This document shows positions 52,849 to 61,104 of a DNA stretch of 64,000 nt, one piece after another. The first letter of the stretch is position 1. Each line of letters begins with the position of its first letter. Source of the stretch: Prevotella sp. P5-92. Lineage in GTDB: Bacteria; Bacteroidota; Bacteroidia; Bacteroidales; Bacteroidaceae. The stretch covers positions 33,387 through 97,386 of the forward strand of contig NZ_NPJG01000114.1 of the NCBI RefSeq assembly GCF_002251245.1, in the 5' to 3' direction. Made by a program: the position numbers and the translations under genes. Under the pieces are notes generated by a model. It had not been told where the DNA came from and did not search any database. It saw only the letters and a program-made list of their open reading frames with translations.

Positions 52849-52960
52849 GAATATTGAGGCAAAAATCAAATTTTATTCTTAATTTTGTGGCGATTTTGAG
52901 TAAAACACGCCCGCAGACGCCATTTTATTGGCTTTTTGGGCATAATTCATACATTGGTCA

Positions 52961-54856
52961 ATGACACTTTATTATGACGTTATTGTGGTCGGTGCCGGCC
53001 ACGCTGGTTGTGAGGCAGCCACTGCCGCTGCCAACATGGGGGCGAAGACTTGTCTCGTCACTATGGACATGAACAAGATCGCACAGATGAGCTGCAATCC
53101 TGCAGTGGGAGGTATTGCAAAAGGTCAGATAGTGCGCGAGATTGACGCGCTGGGCGGACAGATGGGCAAGGTGACTGATGCCACCGCCATACAGTTCCGC
53201 ATGCTCAACCGCAGCAAGGGTCCCGCCGTATGGAGCCCGAGAGCTCAATGTGACAGGGAGAAGTTTATATGGAAGTGGCGCGAGATACTCGACACTACCG
53301 ACAATCTCGACCTTTGGCAAGACCAAGTGGAGGAACTCCTCGTGGAAGAGTACGGCGGGAAGAAAACCGTGAAAGGAGTGAGGACCATCTGGGGCGTTGA
53401 TATTATGGCTCGCTGCTTGATAGTGACGGCGGGCACATTCCTCAACGGACTTCTTCACATAGGCCGAAAGATGATTGCCGGTGGCCGAATAGCGGAGCCT
53501 GCTGTTGAGCGGTTCACCGAGAGCATCACCCGTCACGGAATAAAGAGCAACCGCATGAAGACGGGCACTCCCGTGAGAATAGACAGAAGAAGCGTTGACT
53601 TCTCGATGATGGAGATACAAGACGGCGAACAAGACTTCCACCAGTTTAGCTTTATGTCAGACAAGCGTGTTTTGCGACAACTGCCTTGCTGGACATGTTA
53701 CACAAACAAAGACGTTCACGACACCTTGCGGGGCGGACTTGCCGACTCGCCCCTTTACAACGGACAGATACATAGCATCGGGCCAAGATACTGTCCGTCG
53801 ATAGAAACTAAGTTAGTGACGTTCCCCGACAAAGAACAGCATCCGCTATTTCTTGAACCTGAAGGCGAGACAACCAACGAGATGTATCTTAACGGATTCT
53901 CGTCATCGCTGCCAATGGAGGTGCAGATTGAAGCGCTAAGAAAAATCCCTGCCCTAAGGAATGTAAAGGTATATAGACCAGGATACGCCATTGAATACGA
54001 CTTCTTCGATCCCACACAACTTGAACACACATTAGAATCGAAAATCGTCAGCGGACTATTCTTTGCAGGACAAGTGAACGGAACCACAGGATATGAGGAA
54101 GCCGGCGGTCAAGGTACCATTGCAGGAATCAATGCCGCACTGATGGCTGGTTCGACAGAAGGCGACAAGAAGACGTTCACCCTCGGCCGCGACGAAGCCT
54201 ATATAGGAGTGCTGATTGACGACCTCGTCACCAAAGGGGTTGACGAACCATATCGAATGTTTACCTCAAGAGCTGAATATCGCATACTGCTCAGACAAGA
54301 CGATGCCGACGCCCGACTGACAAAGAAAGCCTTCGAACTTGGACTCGCCACAAATGAACGGTATCAGTGGTGGATGCAGAAAAAGGATGGTATCGAAGAA
54401 ATCATAAGTTTCTGTAAAAACACTCACGTCCGCAAGGAAGACATCAACCCGGCACTTGAGGCATTAGGCACTACCCCACTCCGCGAAGGTTGTAAGATAG
54501 CAGATCTTGTAAGCCGTCCGCAACTAAACTTCGAGGCCATCGGCAATATTATCCCATCTCTCCGCGAGGCTATCGATCGTCTGCCCAATAGAAACGAAGA
54601 AATAGCTGAAGCGGCAGAGATAAAGATGAAATATAAAGGATATATTGAACGGGAGAAAATGGTGGCAGAAAAGATGCGCCGACTTGAAGACATAAAGATA
54701 CGTGGACATTTTAAATACTCAGAGCTCACGCAATTATCTACGGAAGCAAGACAAAAGCTCGAAGCTATCAATCCTGAGACACTTGCACAAGCGAGCAGAA
54801 TACCAGGCGTTTCGCCAAGCGATATCAACGTCATGTTGGTATTGATGGGAAGGTAA
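52961..54856 (+). CDS. mnmG: tRNA uridine-5-carboxymethylaminomethyl modification enzyme MnmG
   Basis: 631 residues, normal length. FAD-binding VVGAGHAGCEAATAAANMGA at the N-terminus; family signatures GPAVWSPRAQCDR (with PRAQ) and TGYEEAGGQGTIAGINAA; C-terminal helical MnmE/tRNA-binding domain. With MnmE it modifies the wobble uridine of several tRNAs. Promoter box TAATTTTG at 52880-52887. In many bacteria this gene (formerly gidA) lies near the replication origin; two parS-like sites follow it here. Confidence 0.96.
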   Translation: MTLYYDVIVVGAGHAGCEAATAAANMGAKTCLVTMDMNKIAQMSCNPAVGGIAKGQIVREIDALGGQMGKVTDATAIQFRMLNRSKGPAVWSPRAQCDREKFIWKWREILDTTDNLDLWQDQVEELLVEEYGGKKTVKGVRTIWGVDIMARCLIVTAGTFLNGLLHIGRKMIAGGRIAEPAVERFTESITRHGIKSNRMKTGTPVRIDRRSVDFSMMEIQDGEQDFHQFSFMSDKRVLRQLPCWTCYTNKDVHDTLRGGLADSPLYNGQIHSIGPRYCPSIETKLVTFPDKEQHPLFLEPEGETTNEMYLNGFSSSLPMEVQIEALRKIPALRNVKVYRPGYAIEYDFFDPTQLEHTLESKIVSGLFFAGQVNGTTGYEEAGGQGTIAGINAALMAGSTEGDKKTFTLGRDEAYIGVLIDDLVTKGVDEPYRMFTSRAEYRILLRQDDADARLTKKAFELGLATNERYQWWMQKKDGIEEIISFCKNTHVRKEDINPALEALGTTPLREGCKIADLVSRPQLNFEAIGNIIPSLREAIDRLPNRNEEIAEAAEIKMKYKGYIEREKMVAEKMRRLEDIKIRGHFKYSELTQLSTEARQKLEAINPETLAQASRIPGVSPSDINVMLVLMGR

Positions 54857-54912
54857 ATCAGGGCATCATCGCGACTACCTACAGCACACGCAGGTGTCGT
54901 GAAACAAGTATA

Positions 54913-54928
54913 TGTTCCACGTGAAACA
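54913..54928. promoter_or_regulatory. parS-like chromosome partition site 1
   Basis: TGTTCCACGTGAAACA matches the 16-bp ParB-binding parS consensus (TGTTnCACGTGAAACA). Lies between mnmG and apt. Confidence 0.88.
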
Positions 54929-54962
54929 TTAAAGTGAACAATAACATAATAATTAATTGAGT

Positions 54963-55493
54963 ATGAACAACAAAACATTGGTAGAGAATCTGCGATGCAT
55001 TCCAGATTTTCCACAGAAAGGAATTAATTTTAGAGATGTAACCACACTGTTCAAAAACCCGAAGTGCATGGAGATAATGCTCGAAGAAATGTATGAGCTT
55101 TACAAGGACAAAGGCATAACAAAAATCGTGGGCATTGAAAGCCGTGGTTTTGTGATGGCATCAGCCTTAGCTATAAAATTAGGTGCTGGTGTTGTACTCT
55201 GTCGCAAGCCAGGTAAACTACCAGCAGAGACCGTTCAAGAAAGTTACAGCAAGGAATATGGGACAGATACCATCGAGATTCATAAGGACGCGATAGAAGA
55301 GAACGACGTTGTATTGCTGCACGACGACCTTCTTGCAACAGGCGGAACGATGAAGGCTGCATACAACCTTGTAAAACGTTTCAACCCCAAAAACATATAC
55401 GTCAACTTTATCATTGAAATAAAGGACGAGGGGCTTCATGGACGCGATCTTTTCGACAAAGAAACAGAGATAACAACCTTGTTGGATGTGTAG
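54963..55493 (+). CDS. apt: Adenine phosphoribosyltransferase
   Basis: 176 residues from ATG 54963 (the open frame begins two codons earlier at TTG). FPQKGINFRDVTTL, GIESRGFVMASALA and the PRPP-binding loop VVLLHDDLLATGGT are diagnostic. Salvages adenine to AMP. Flanked on both sides by parS-like sites. Confidence 0.95.
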   Translation: MNNKTLVENLRCIPDFPQKGINFRDVTTLFKNPKCMEIMLEEMYELYKDKGITKIVGIESRGFVMASALAIKLGAGVVLCRKPGKLPAETVQESYSKEYGTDTIEIHKDAIEENDVVLLHDDLLATGGTMKAAYNLVKRFNPKNIYVNFIIEIKDEGLHGRDLFDKETEITTLLDV

Positions 55494-55494
55494 C

Positions 55495-55510
55495 AGTTTC
55501 ACGTGAAACC
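55495..55510. promoter_or_regulatory. parS-like chromosome partition site 2
   Basis: AGTTTCACGTGAAACC: perfect 14-bp palindromic core GTTTCACGTGAAAC, just after the apt stop and 12 bp before uvrC. Confidence 0.85.
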
Positions 55511-55521
55511 ACAAAGACAGT

Positions 55522-57363
55522 ATGACGAAAGAAGAAAACGAGAAAAGGCTTGAAAGGCTGAAGCAGATAGTTGGTAGCATGCCCGAGAAACCGGGCAGCT
55601 ACCAATTTTACGATAAGGACGGGACTATTATTTATGTAGGTAAGGCGAAAAGGCTTAAAAGCAGGGTTTCGTCTTATTTCCATAGCGAAGTTGACCGATA
55701 TAAGACTAAGGTTCTCGTGAGTAAGATCGAGAATCTCACATATACTGTGGTTAATACTGAAGAAGACGCTCTCTTGCTTGAAAACAGCCTAATAAAGAAA
55801 TACAACCCGAAATATAACGTATTGCTGAAAGACGGCAAGACTTACCCAAGCATCTGTATCACCAACGAATATTTCCCACGCATATTCAAAACAAGACAAA
55901 TAAACAAGAAATGGGGAACTTATTTCGGACCATATTCTCACGTTCCTTCAATGTATGCTGTCTTGGACCTAATAAAAGACTTATATCATCCACGAACATG
56001 CCAGCAACCGCTGAAAATGGATGAGATTGAAAGGGGGAAATACAAAGTATGTCTTGACTATCATATAAAGAAATGTGGAGGTCCGTGCATTGGAAAACAG
56101 AGCCACGAGGACTATATAAAAAACATAAATCAGGCAAAGGAGATACTTAAAGGAAACACCAGAGGTATTCTCAGGCAGATGCGCGAAGAGATGATGGCAT
56201 TAGCTGAAGACTTGAAGTTTGAAGAGGCTGAAGCCATCAAGAAGAAATACGAGTTGATACTTGGTTTCTGCGCAAAAAGCGAAGTCGTAAGCCATACTAT
56301 AGACAACGTGGACGTGATGTCGATAACAAACGACGGAGCTACAGCTTTCATCAACTACATACATGTCAGCAATGGGTGTATCAACCAGTCGTTCACGTTC
56401 GAATACAAGAAAAAGTTGGAAGAAACAGACGAGGAACTATTATCGCTCGGCATAGCAGAGATGAGAGAACGCTTTAAGAGCCACTCTAAGGAGATCATAC
56501 TGCCCATGGCGTTGGATATAGAACTGGAAGGCGTGACGATAACCGTGCCTCAAAGAGGCGACAAAAAGACACTTCTCGACCTCTCGATAATGAACGGCAA
56601 GCAGTATAAATTCGACCGTCTGAAACAGAAAGAGAAGCTAAATCCAGAGCAGAAATCAGTGCGTCTGATGACTGAACTGCAACAGCTACTGAAACTCCCA
56701 CGATTGCCATACCAGATAGAATGTTTCGACAACTCAAACATCAGTGGCACAAACGCGGTAGCGGCTTGCGTGGTGTTTAAGAAGATGAAACCAAGCAAAA
56801 ACGACTATAGAAAATATAACATAAAAAGCGTGGTAGGACCAGACGATTACGCTTCGATGAAAGAAGTTGTGAGAAGGCGATACGAACGTCTGAGAGACGA
56901 GAACGAGCGTATGCCTGACCTGATTATCACCGACGGAGGAAAAGGACAGATGGAGGTGGTTAGAGAGGTGATAGAAGACGAACTGAAACTCAATATTCCT
57001 ATCGCCGGACTGGCAAAGGACAGTCGTCACCGCACTAACGAATTACTCTATGGCTTCCCGGCCGTGACTATAGGTATAAAGACAGACAGCGAGCTCTTTC
57101 ATGTATTAACAAGAATACAGGACGAGGTTCACAGGTTTGCCATCACATTCCATCGTGACAAGCGTTCTAAGGCTGCTCTGCATTCTGAGTTGGACGACAT
57201 AAAAGGTATTGGTCCAAAGACAAAAGAAACGCTTTTAAAGCTATTCAAAAGTGTGAAAAACATCAGGGAAGCAAGTCTTGAAGAGCTCGGCAAAGCCGTT
57301 GGAGAAAGCAAGGCGAAGCTGATAATGGAATATTTTGAGAATAAAAAAGTGGTAAACTCTTGA
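55522..57363 (+). CDS. uvrC: Excinuclease ABC subunit C
   Basis: 613 residues. GIY-YIG nuclease domain at the N-terminus (PGSYQFYDKDGTIIYVGKAK), UVR motif (EEMMALAEDLKFEEAEAIKK), RNase H-like second nuclease region (CFDNSNISGTNAVAACVVF; IAGLAKDSRHRTNELL) and helix-hairpin-helix (ELDDIKGIGPKTKETLLK). Makes the dual incisions of nucleotide excision repair. Follows parS site 2. Confidence 0.96.
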   Translation: MTKEENEKRLERLKQIVGSMPEKPGSYQFYDKDGTIIYVGKAKRLKSRVSSYFHSEVDRYKTKVLVSKIENLTYTVVNTEEDALLLENSLIKKYNPKYNVLLKDGKTYPSICITNEYFPRIFKTRQINKKWGTYFGPYSHVPSMYAVLDLIKDLYHPRTCQQPLKMDEIERGKYKVCLDYHIKKCGGPCIGKQSHEDYIKNINQAKEILKGNTRGILRQMREEMMALAEDLKFEEAEAIKKKYELILGFCAKSEVVSHTIDNVDVMSITNDGATAFINYIHVSNGCINQSFTFEYKKKLEETDEELLSLGIAEMRERFKSHSKEIILPMALDIELEGVTITVPQRGDKKTLLDLSIMNGKQYKFDRLKQKEKLNPEQKSVRLMTELQQLLKLPRLPYQIECFDNSNISGTNAVAACVVFKKMKPSKNDYRKYNIKSVVGPDDYASMKEVVRRRYERLRDENERMPDLIITDGGKGQMEVVREVIEDELKLNIPIAGLAKDSRHRTNELLYGFPAVTIGIKTDSELFHVLTRIQDEVHRFAITFHRDKRSKAALHSELDDIKGIGPKTKETLLKLFKSVKNIREASLEELGKAVGESKAKLIMEYFENKKVVNS

Positions 57364-57422
57364 ATATATCAAATATTTGACGTAAATTTGCAGTCAGAAA
57401 ACTGTAAATCAAATATTAAATA

Positions 57423-57634
57423 GGGGGAAGTTAAGGAAGTTAAGGAAGTTAAAGAAGTTAAAGAAGTTAAGGAAGTTAAGGAAGTTAAGGAAGTTAAGGA
57501 AGTTAAGGAAGTTAAGGAAGTTAAAGACAAATGACTAAGCCGAGAAAACTCCCTAAAGGAAACGAAAAGACTATTGTCTTGAACTCCTTTAAACTCCTTG
57601 AACTCCTTGAACTCCTTGAACTCCTTGAACTCCC
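57423..57634. repeat. Pair of 9-bp minisatellites, roughly inverted
   Basis: Left array 57427-57528: about eleven units of ggaagttaa or gaagttaaa. Right array 57581-57634: about five units of cttgaactc. The right unit read on the other strand (ggagttcaa) resembles the left unit, so the region could fold into a long imperfect hairpin. Lies between uvrC and dtd. The minus-strand open frame across it is an effect of the 9-bp (codon-multiple) period. Confidence 0.85.
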
Positions 57635-57656
57635 AAAATATAAAAATTGAGAAATA

Positions 57657-58109
57657 ATGAGAATAGTGATACAACGCGTTAGCCGAGCGTCGGTGACCAT
57701 AGAAGGAACTGTAAAATCGGCTATAGAAAAGGGTTATCTGATCCTTATTGGTGTGTGTGAAGAAGACACCGAGGAGGACGTGGAATGGCTCGTGAGAAAG
57801 GTAATAGGACTTCGTGTTTTTGACGACGAGAATGGCGTTATGAACCGTTCGATAATGGATGTTGACGGCAACATACTCGTCATAAGTCAATTCACGCTAT
57901 TTGCAAGCTACAAGAAGGGCAATCGACCCTCGTGGCTAAGGGCAGCAAGACACGAGATTTCAGTGCCTTTATACGAGAGTTTTTGCACTCGTCTGAGCGA
58001 AGCATTAGGAAAACCTGTTGGCACTGGAGAATTCGGGGCTGACATGAAGGTAGAACTAATAAACGATGGGCCTGTGACCATTTGTATGGACACGAAAAAT
58101 AAAGAATAG
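57657..58109 (+). CDS. dtd: D-aminoacyl-tRNA deacylase
   Basis: 150 residues: MRIVIQRVSRASVTIEGTVK start, SQFTLFASYKKGNRPSW (catalytic Thr region) and the cross-subunit GTGEFGADMKVELINDGPVT motif containing the Gly-cisPro-like end. Removes D-amino acids from mischarged tRNA. Followed directly by the mazG-like gene. Confidence 0.96.
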   Translation: MRIVIQRVSRASVTIEGTVKSAIEKGYLILIGVCEEDTEEDVEWLVRKVIGLRVFDDENGVMNRSIMDVDGNILVISQFTLFASYKKGNRPSWLRAARHEISVPLYESFCTRLSEALGKPVGTGEFGADMKVELINDGPVTICMDTKNKE

Positions 58110-58127
58110 TTGACGAGTAAAAGTAAT

Positions 58128-58469
58128 ATGGAAGAAATAACGATAAGGGAAGCGCAGAAGACAGTTGACGACTGGATAAAGACATACGGTGTGCGCTATT
58201 TCTCTGAGCTCACAAACATGGCTGTGCTCACGGAAGAAGTGGGCGAGATGGCGAGGATAATGGCACGACAATATGGCGACCAAAGCTTTAAGGAAGGCGA
58301 AAAACATGACCTTGGAGACGAGATGGCCGACGTGCTTTGGGTGCTAATGTGCATAGCAAACCAAACAGGCGTTGACCTCACAGAAGCATTAAGAAAAAAC
58401 ATAGACAAGAAAACATCACGAGACAAAGAGAGACATTTGAGGAATGAAAAATTAAAAAATAAGAAATAA
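58128..58469 (+). CDS. MazG-like nucleotide pyrophosphohydrolase
   Basis: 113 residues from ATG 58128 (the open frame extends six codons to a TTG). LTEEVGEMARIM and LGDEMADVLWVLMCIANQTG match the EExxE and ExxD metal-binding motifs of the MazG-like family. Hydrolyses NTPs or dNTPs, probably in nucleotide pool cleaning. C-terminus is Lys-rich. Confidence 0.88.
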   Translation: MEEITIREAQKTVDDWIKTYGVRYFSELTNMAVLTEEVGEMARIMARQYGDQSFKEGEKHDLGDEMADVLWVLMCIANQTGVDLTEALRKNIDKKTSRDKERHLRNEKLKNKK

Positions 58470-58519
58470 AAATTGAGTATTAAAATTGAGTATTAAAATT
58501 AAGAATTAAAATAAATATT

Positions 58520-59452
58520 ATGTCGGAACAATGCAACTGCGGTCATCATCATGACCATGAAGAAAGACCTCTCAGCATCTATGAGCAGGCATTAAGTAAG
58601 TATCGCACCAACATCTCTGACGAGGAAGTGCGCAATGCTGTAAGGAAGATTATTGCAGAAAAAGTGCACGAAAACGACACTCTTGAAGTGAAGAAATTCC
58701 TTATGGGAAGTGTTGAACTTACTACATTGAAGACAACCGATTCTGAGGATAGCGTATTGGCATTCACAGAGAGGGTTAATAAGTTTGACGAGACCTATCC
58801 CGATTTACCTCACGTGGCAACAATTTGCGTCTATCCATGTTTTGCCAAGACAGTGAGCGAATCGTTGGAGATCGACGGCGTGGAAATAGCATGCGTCAGT
58901 GGCAGTTTCCCATCGTCACAGGCTCTTATTGAGGTGAAGGTGGCAGAGACAGCATTGGCTATTAAAGACGGCGCCACAGAGATAGATATTGTCATGCCTG
59001 TAGGCAAGTTCCTGAGTGGCGACTACGAGGGTGTGGCTGACGAAATAAACGAGCTGAAGGCTGTCTGCGGAGAGCATAAGATGAAGGTGATACTTGAGAC
59101 AGGATGCCTCAAGACTGCCGAGAACATCAAGAAGGCTTCGATCCTCGCCATGTATGCGGGAGCAGACTATATAAAGACATCTACAGGCAAGCTCGAACCA
59201 GCTGCTACGCCTGAGGCTGCATACGTGATGTGTCAGGCCATTAAGGAATACTACGACGAGACGGGCATACAGATTGGTTTTAAGCCTGCTGGCGGCCTTA
59301 ACTCCGTCATGGACGCACTAATCTACTACACGATAGTAAAAGAGGTCCTGGGCGAGAAATGGCTCACTAACGAATGGCTGCGCTTAGGCACCAGCCGTCT
59401 TGCCAACCTACTATTGAGCGAAGTTGTAGGCGAGGAAACGAAGTTCTTCTGA
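58520..59452 (+). CDS. deoC: Deoxyribose-phosphate aldolase
   Basis: 310 residues. Schiff-base Lys in AGADYIKTSTGKLEPAATPE, the second Lys in QIGFKPAGGLNS, and AIKDGATEIDIVMPVGKFLS. Splits 2-deoxyribose-5-phosphate into glyceraldehyde-3-phosphate and acetaldehyde. The N-terminus MSEQCNCGHHHDHEE is an extra Cys/His-rich tail that could bind metal. Preceded by AT-rich short repeats (attaaaattgagt) at 58470-58515. Confidence 0.94.
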   Translation: MSEQCNCGHHHDHEERPLSIYEQALSKYRTNISDEEVRNAVRKIIAEKVHENDTLEVKKFLMGSVELTTLKTTDSEDSVLAFTERVNKFDETYPDLPHVATICVYPCFAKTVSESLEIDGVEIACVSGSFPSSQALIEVKVAETALAIKDGATEIDIVMPVGKFLSGDYEGVADEINELKAVCGEHKMKVILETGCLKTAENIKKASILAMYAGADYIKTSTGKLEPAATPEAAYVMCQAIKEYYDETGIQIGFKPAGGLNSVMDALIYYTIVKEVLGEKWLTNEWLRLGTSRLANLLLSEVVGEETKFF

Positions 59453-59537
59453 ACCAGAAAATAAATTTTTTCCTCATTTTGGCTCACAATTGGAAAATAT
59501 TTTCCCGTTATGGCTGACCAATTTCATTTATTTGCAT

Positions 59538-59545
59538 TACCTTTG
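59538..59545 (+). promoter_or_regulatory. -7 box upstream of GG peptide 1
   Basis: TACCTTTG, followed by gcagcagaaaac and an AT-rich leader to ATG 59590. The leader resembles the one before peptide 2. Confidence 0.5.
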
Positions 59546-59589
59546 CAGCAGAAAACAAAAACATGTATAACTTTTAAAATTTTAAAATT

Positions 59590-59712
59590 ATGGAAGAGAA
59601 CAAAAAAACAAATCCGTTAGCAGATGAGCAACTCGACGAGGTTAATGGCGGTCGTTTAGACCAAAAACTGCTAAGAGAGTCGGAGAGGGAGCTTAGACGT
59701 AAATACAATTAA
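59590..59712 (+). CDS. Small peptide with double-glycine leader (peptide 1)
   Basis: 40 residues: leader starting MEENKKTNPLADEQLDEVNGG and a highly charged 19-residue remainder (RLDQKLLRESERELRRKYN). The LxxEQLDEV-x-GG end matches the double-glycine leader of bacteriocin-type and Bacteroidales natural-product precursors, cleaved by C39-peptidase ABC exporters. It has its own promoter and a paralogue next door. No exporter or modifying enzyme is in the window. The charged core is unlike a typical pore-forming bacteriocin. Confidence 0.72.
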   Translation: MEENKKTNPLADEQLDEVNGGRLDQKLLRESERELRRKYN

Positions 59713-59770
59713 AAGGTATAATAATAAAAGAATTGCTCATGTATCGCATGTATATGACATGATTTATTTG

Positions 59771-59778
59771 TAGTATAT
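59771..59778 (+). promoter_or_regulatory. -7 box upstream of GG peptide 2
   Basis: TATATTTG (approximate position) within tagtatatttgcagcagc, mirroring the peptide 1 promoter including the gcagcag just after the box. Confidence 0.5.
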
Positions 59779-59825
59779 TTGCAGCAGCAAAATCAAATTT
59801 ATGTATAATTCTAAAAATTAAAATT

Positions 59826-59930
59826 ATGGAAGAGAACAAAAAACAGAAATTGGACGAGAATCAGATCGAAGAGGTATGTGGTGGTAAAAAAAATTCTAAG
59901 CAACCAATAATCGTGCTCTTACATAAATAG
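59826..59930 (+). CDS. Small peptide with double-glycine leader (peptide 2)
   Basis: 34 residues: leader MEENKKQKLDENQIEEVCGG and a 14-residue core KKNSKQPIIVLLHK. Same MEENKK start and D-E-x-Q-x-x-E-V-x-GG pattern as peptide 1, with duplicated upstream sequence. The core is basic with a short hydrophobic run; Cys occurs at position -3 of the leader. Confidence 0.72.
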   Translation: MEENKKQKLDENQIEEVCGGKKNSKQPIIVLLHK

Positions 59931-60003
59931 GATATTGATAACCGCTTTATATAAACATTGGATTTATATAAAGGGTATTGAAAAGAGCTAATGTAAACAA
60001 GAA

Positions 60004-60037
60004 AAAAGCGGGAGAAAGTAACAATCTCCCGCTTTTC
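60004..60037. terminator. Bidirectional terminator
   Basis: Stem aaaagcgggaga/tctcccgctttt with a ~10-nt loop between the GG-peptide locus and the convergent polyprenyl synthase gene. Confidence 0.85.
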
Positions 60038-60042
60038 TATTA

Positions 60043-61020
60043 CTATTTGTTACGTTGAATCACATAGTCAATATAAGCTGTGAGCGATGTGCGTATTTCC
60101 TCACTAACAGATTCAGAATCAATAAATTCCATGCATTTCTGGCGCAATTCAAGCATCTTCCGTTCAGCATATTCTATGCCTCCATTATTCTTTGTGAAAT
60201 CAACGAGACGTGAAATCTCTTCCTGCGACACGGAGCCATTTTTCACCTTTATGGCAATCTCCTTCATCTCAGGATTATCAACGGTGTTAAGAGCGTAAAG
60301 CACTGGCAGAGTGAGCTTGCCTTCAGCCATGTCGTTGCCTGTTGGTTTACCAATCTCCGTCGAATCATAGTAGTCGAATATATCATCACGAATCTGGAAG
60401 ATAATGCCGAGGTTCTGTCCAAACAGTCGTGCCTTTTCCAACTCTTCGTCTGTGGCGTTAGCAGACATTGCTCCTATCTCGCAGCAAGCCTCAAACAGGG
60501 CAGCCGTCTTCATCTTTATCACCTCATAATACACTTCTTCAGAGAAGTTGGTATTCTGTATGTTGGATAACTGGAGAATCTCTCCGTTAGACAACGTACG
60601 GCCCAACTCTGCAAGCGACTGGATGATGCGTTGGTTGTTGGTCAGAGATACATTCAGCAAGGCGGTAGAAAGAACATAGTCGCCTACCAGCACTGCTACC
60701 TTATTATTATACTCGGCATTGACCGAAGCCTGACCACGTCGTTCCTTACTTTCATCAACGACATCATCGTGGACAAGACTTGCAGTGTGGAGAAGTTCAA
60801 GTCCTACTGCAGAATGAAGAGTTACGGAACTGACACTACCATAGTTTTTGGCAATGAGCAAAATCAATATTGGACGCATACGTTTCCCTCCCCTACTCTT
60901 GATGTGATCAAGCACACTGGAGAGGAGTCCGTCGGTATGTGAGAGCGAGTCATTAAACAACGAAATAAACTCGCGTAAATCGCCTTCGATGGGGCGTTTT
61001 ATGAGTGATAAATGTTCCAT
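60043..61020 (-). CDS. ispB: Polyprenyl diphosphate synthase (octaprenyl-type)
   Basis: 325 residues from ATG 61020 (open frame begins two codons earlier at TTG). GGKRMRPILILLIAK, first Asp-rich motif LVHDDVVDESKERRG, second motif IFQIRDDIFDYYD. Makes the long isoprenoid chain of menaquinone, the quinone used by the fumarate reductase encoded upstream. A TACTTTTG box on the minus strand near 61037-61044 is its likely promoter. Confidence 0.9.
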   Translation of the reverse strand: MEHLSLIKRPIEGDLREFISLFNDSLSHTDGLLSSVLDHIKSRGGKRMRPILILLIAKNYGSVSSVTLHSAVGLELLHTASLVHDDVVDESKERRGQASVNAEYNNKVAVLVGDYVLSTALLNVSLTNNQRIIQSLAELGRTLSNGEILQLSNIQNTNFSEEVYYEVIKMKTAALFEACCEIGAMSANATDEELEKARLFGQNLGIIFQIRDDIFDYYDSTEIGKPTGNDMAEGKLTLPVLYALNTVDNPEMKEIAIKVKNGSVSQEEISRLVDFTKNNGGIEYAERKMLELRQKCMEFIDSESVSEEIRTSLTAYIDYVIQRNK

Positions 61021-61104
61021 TCTCAAAAATTTGATACAAAAGTAGTGAAAAAATTGCTAAGTTGAGAATTTTTTAGTAATTTTACGCACAAAATATGTAG
61101 AATT

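Noticed and set aside
57423..57634. CRISPR array at the 9-bp repeats
   Set aside because: Short tandem units without spacers; a minisatellite.
57369..57890. 173-codon minus-strand open frame rich in LTS and FKE repeats
   Set aside because: It results from the 9-bp minisatellite period and overlaps the start of dtd.
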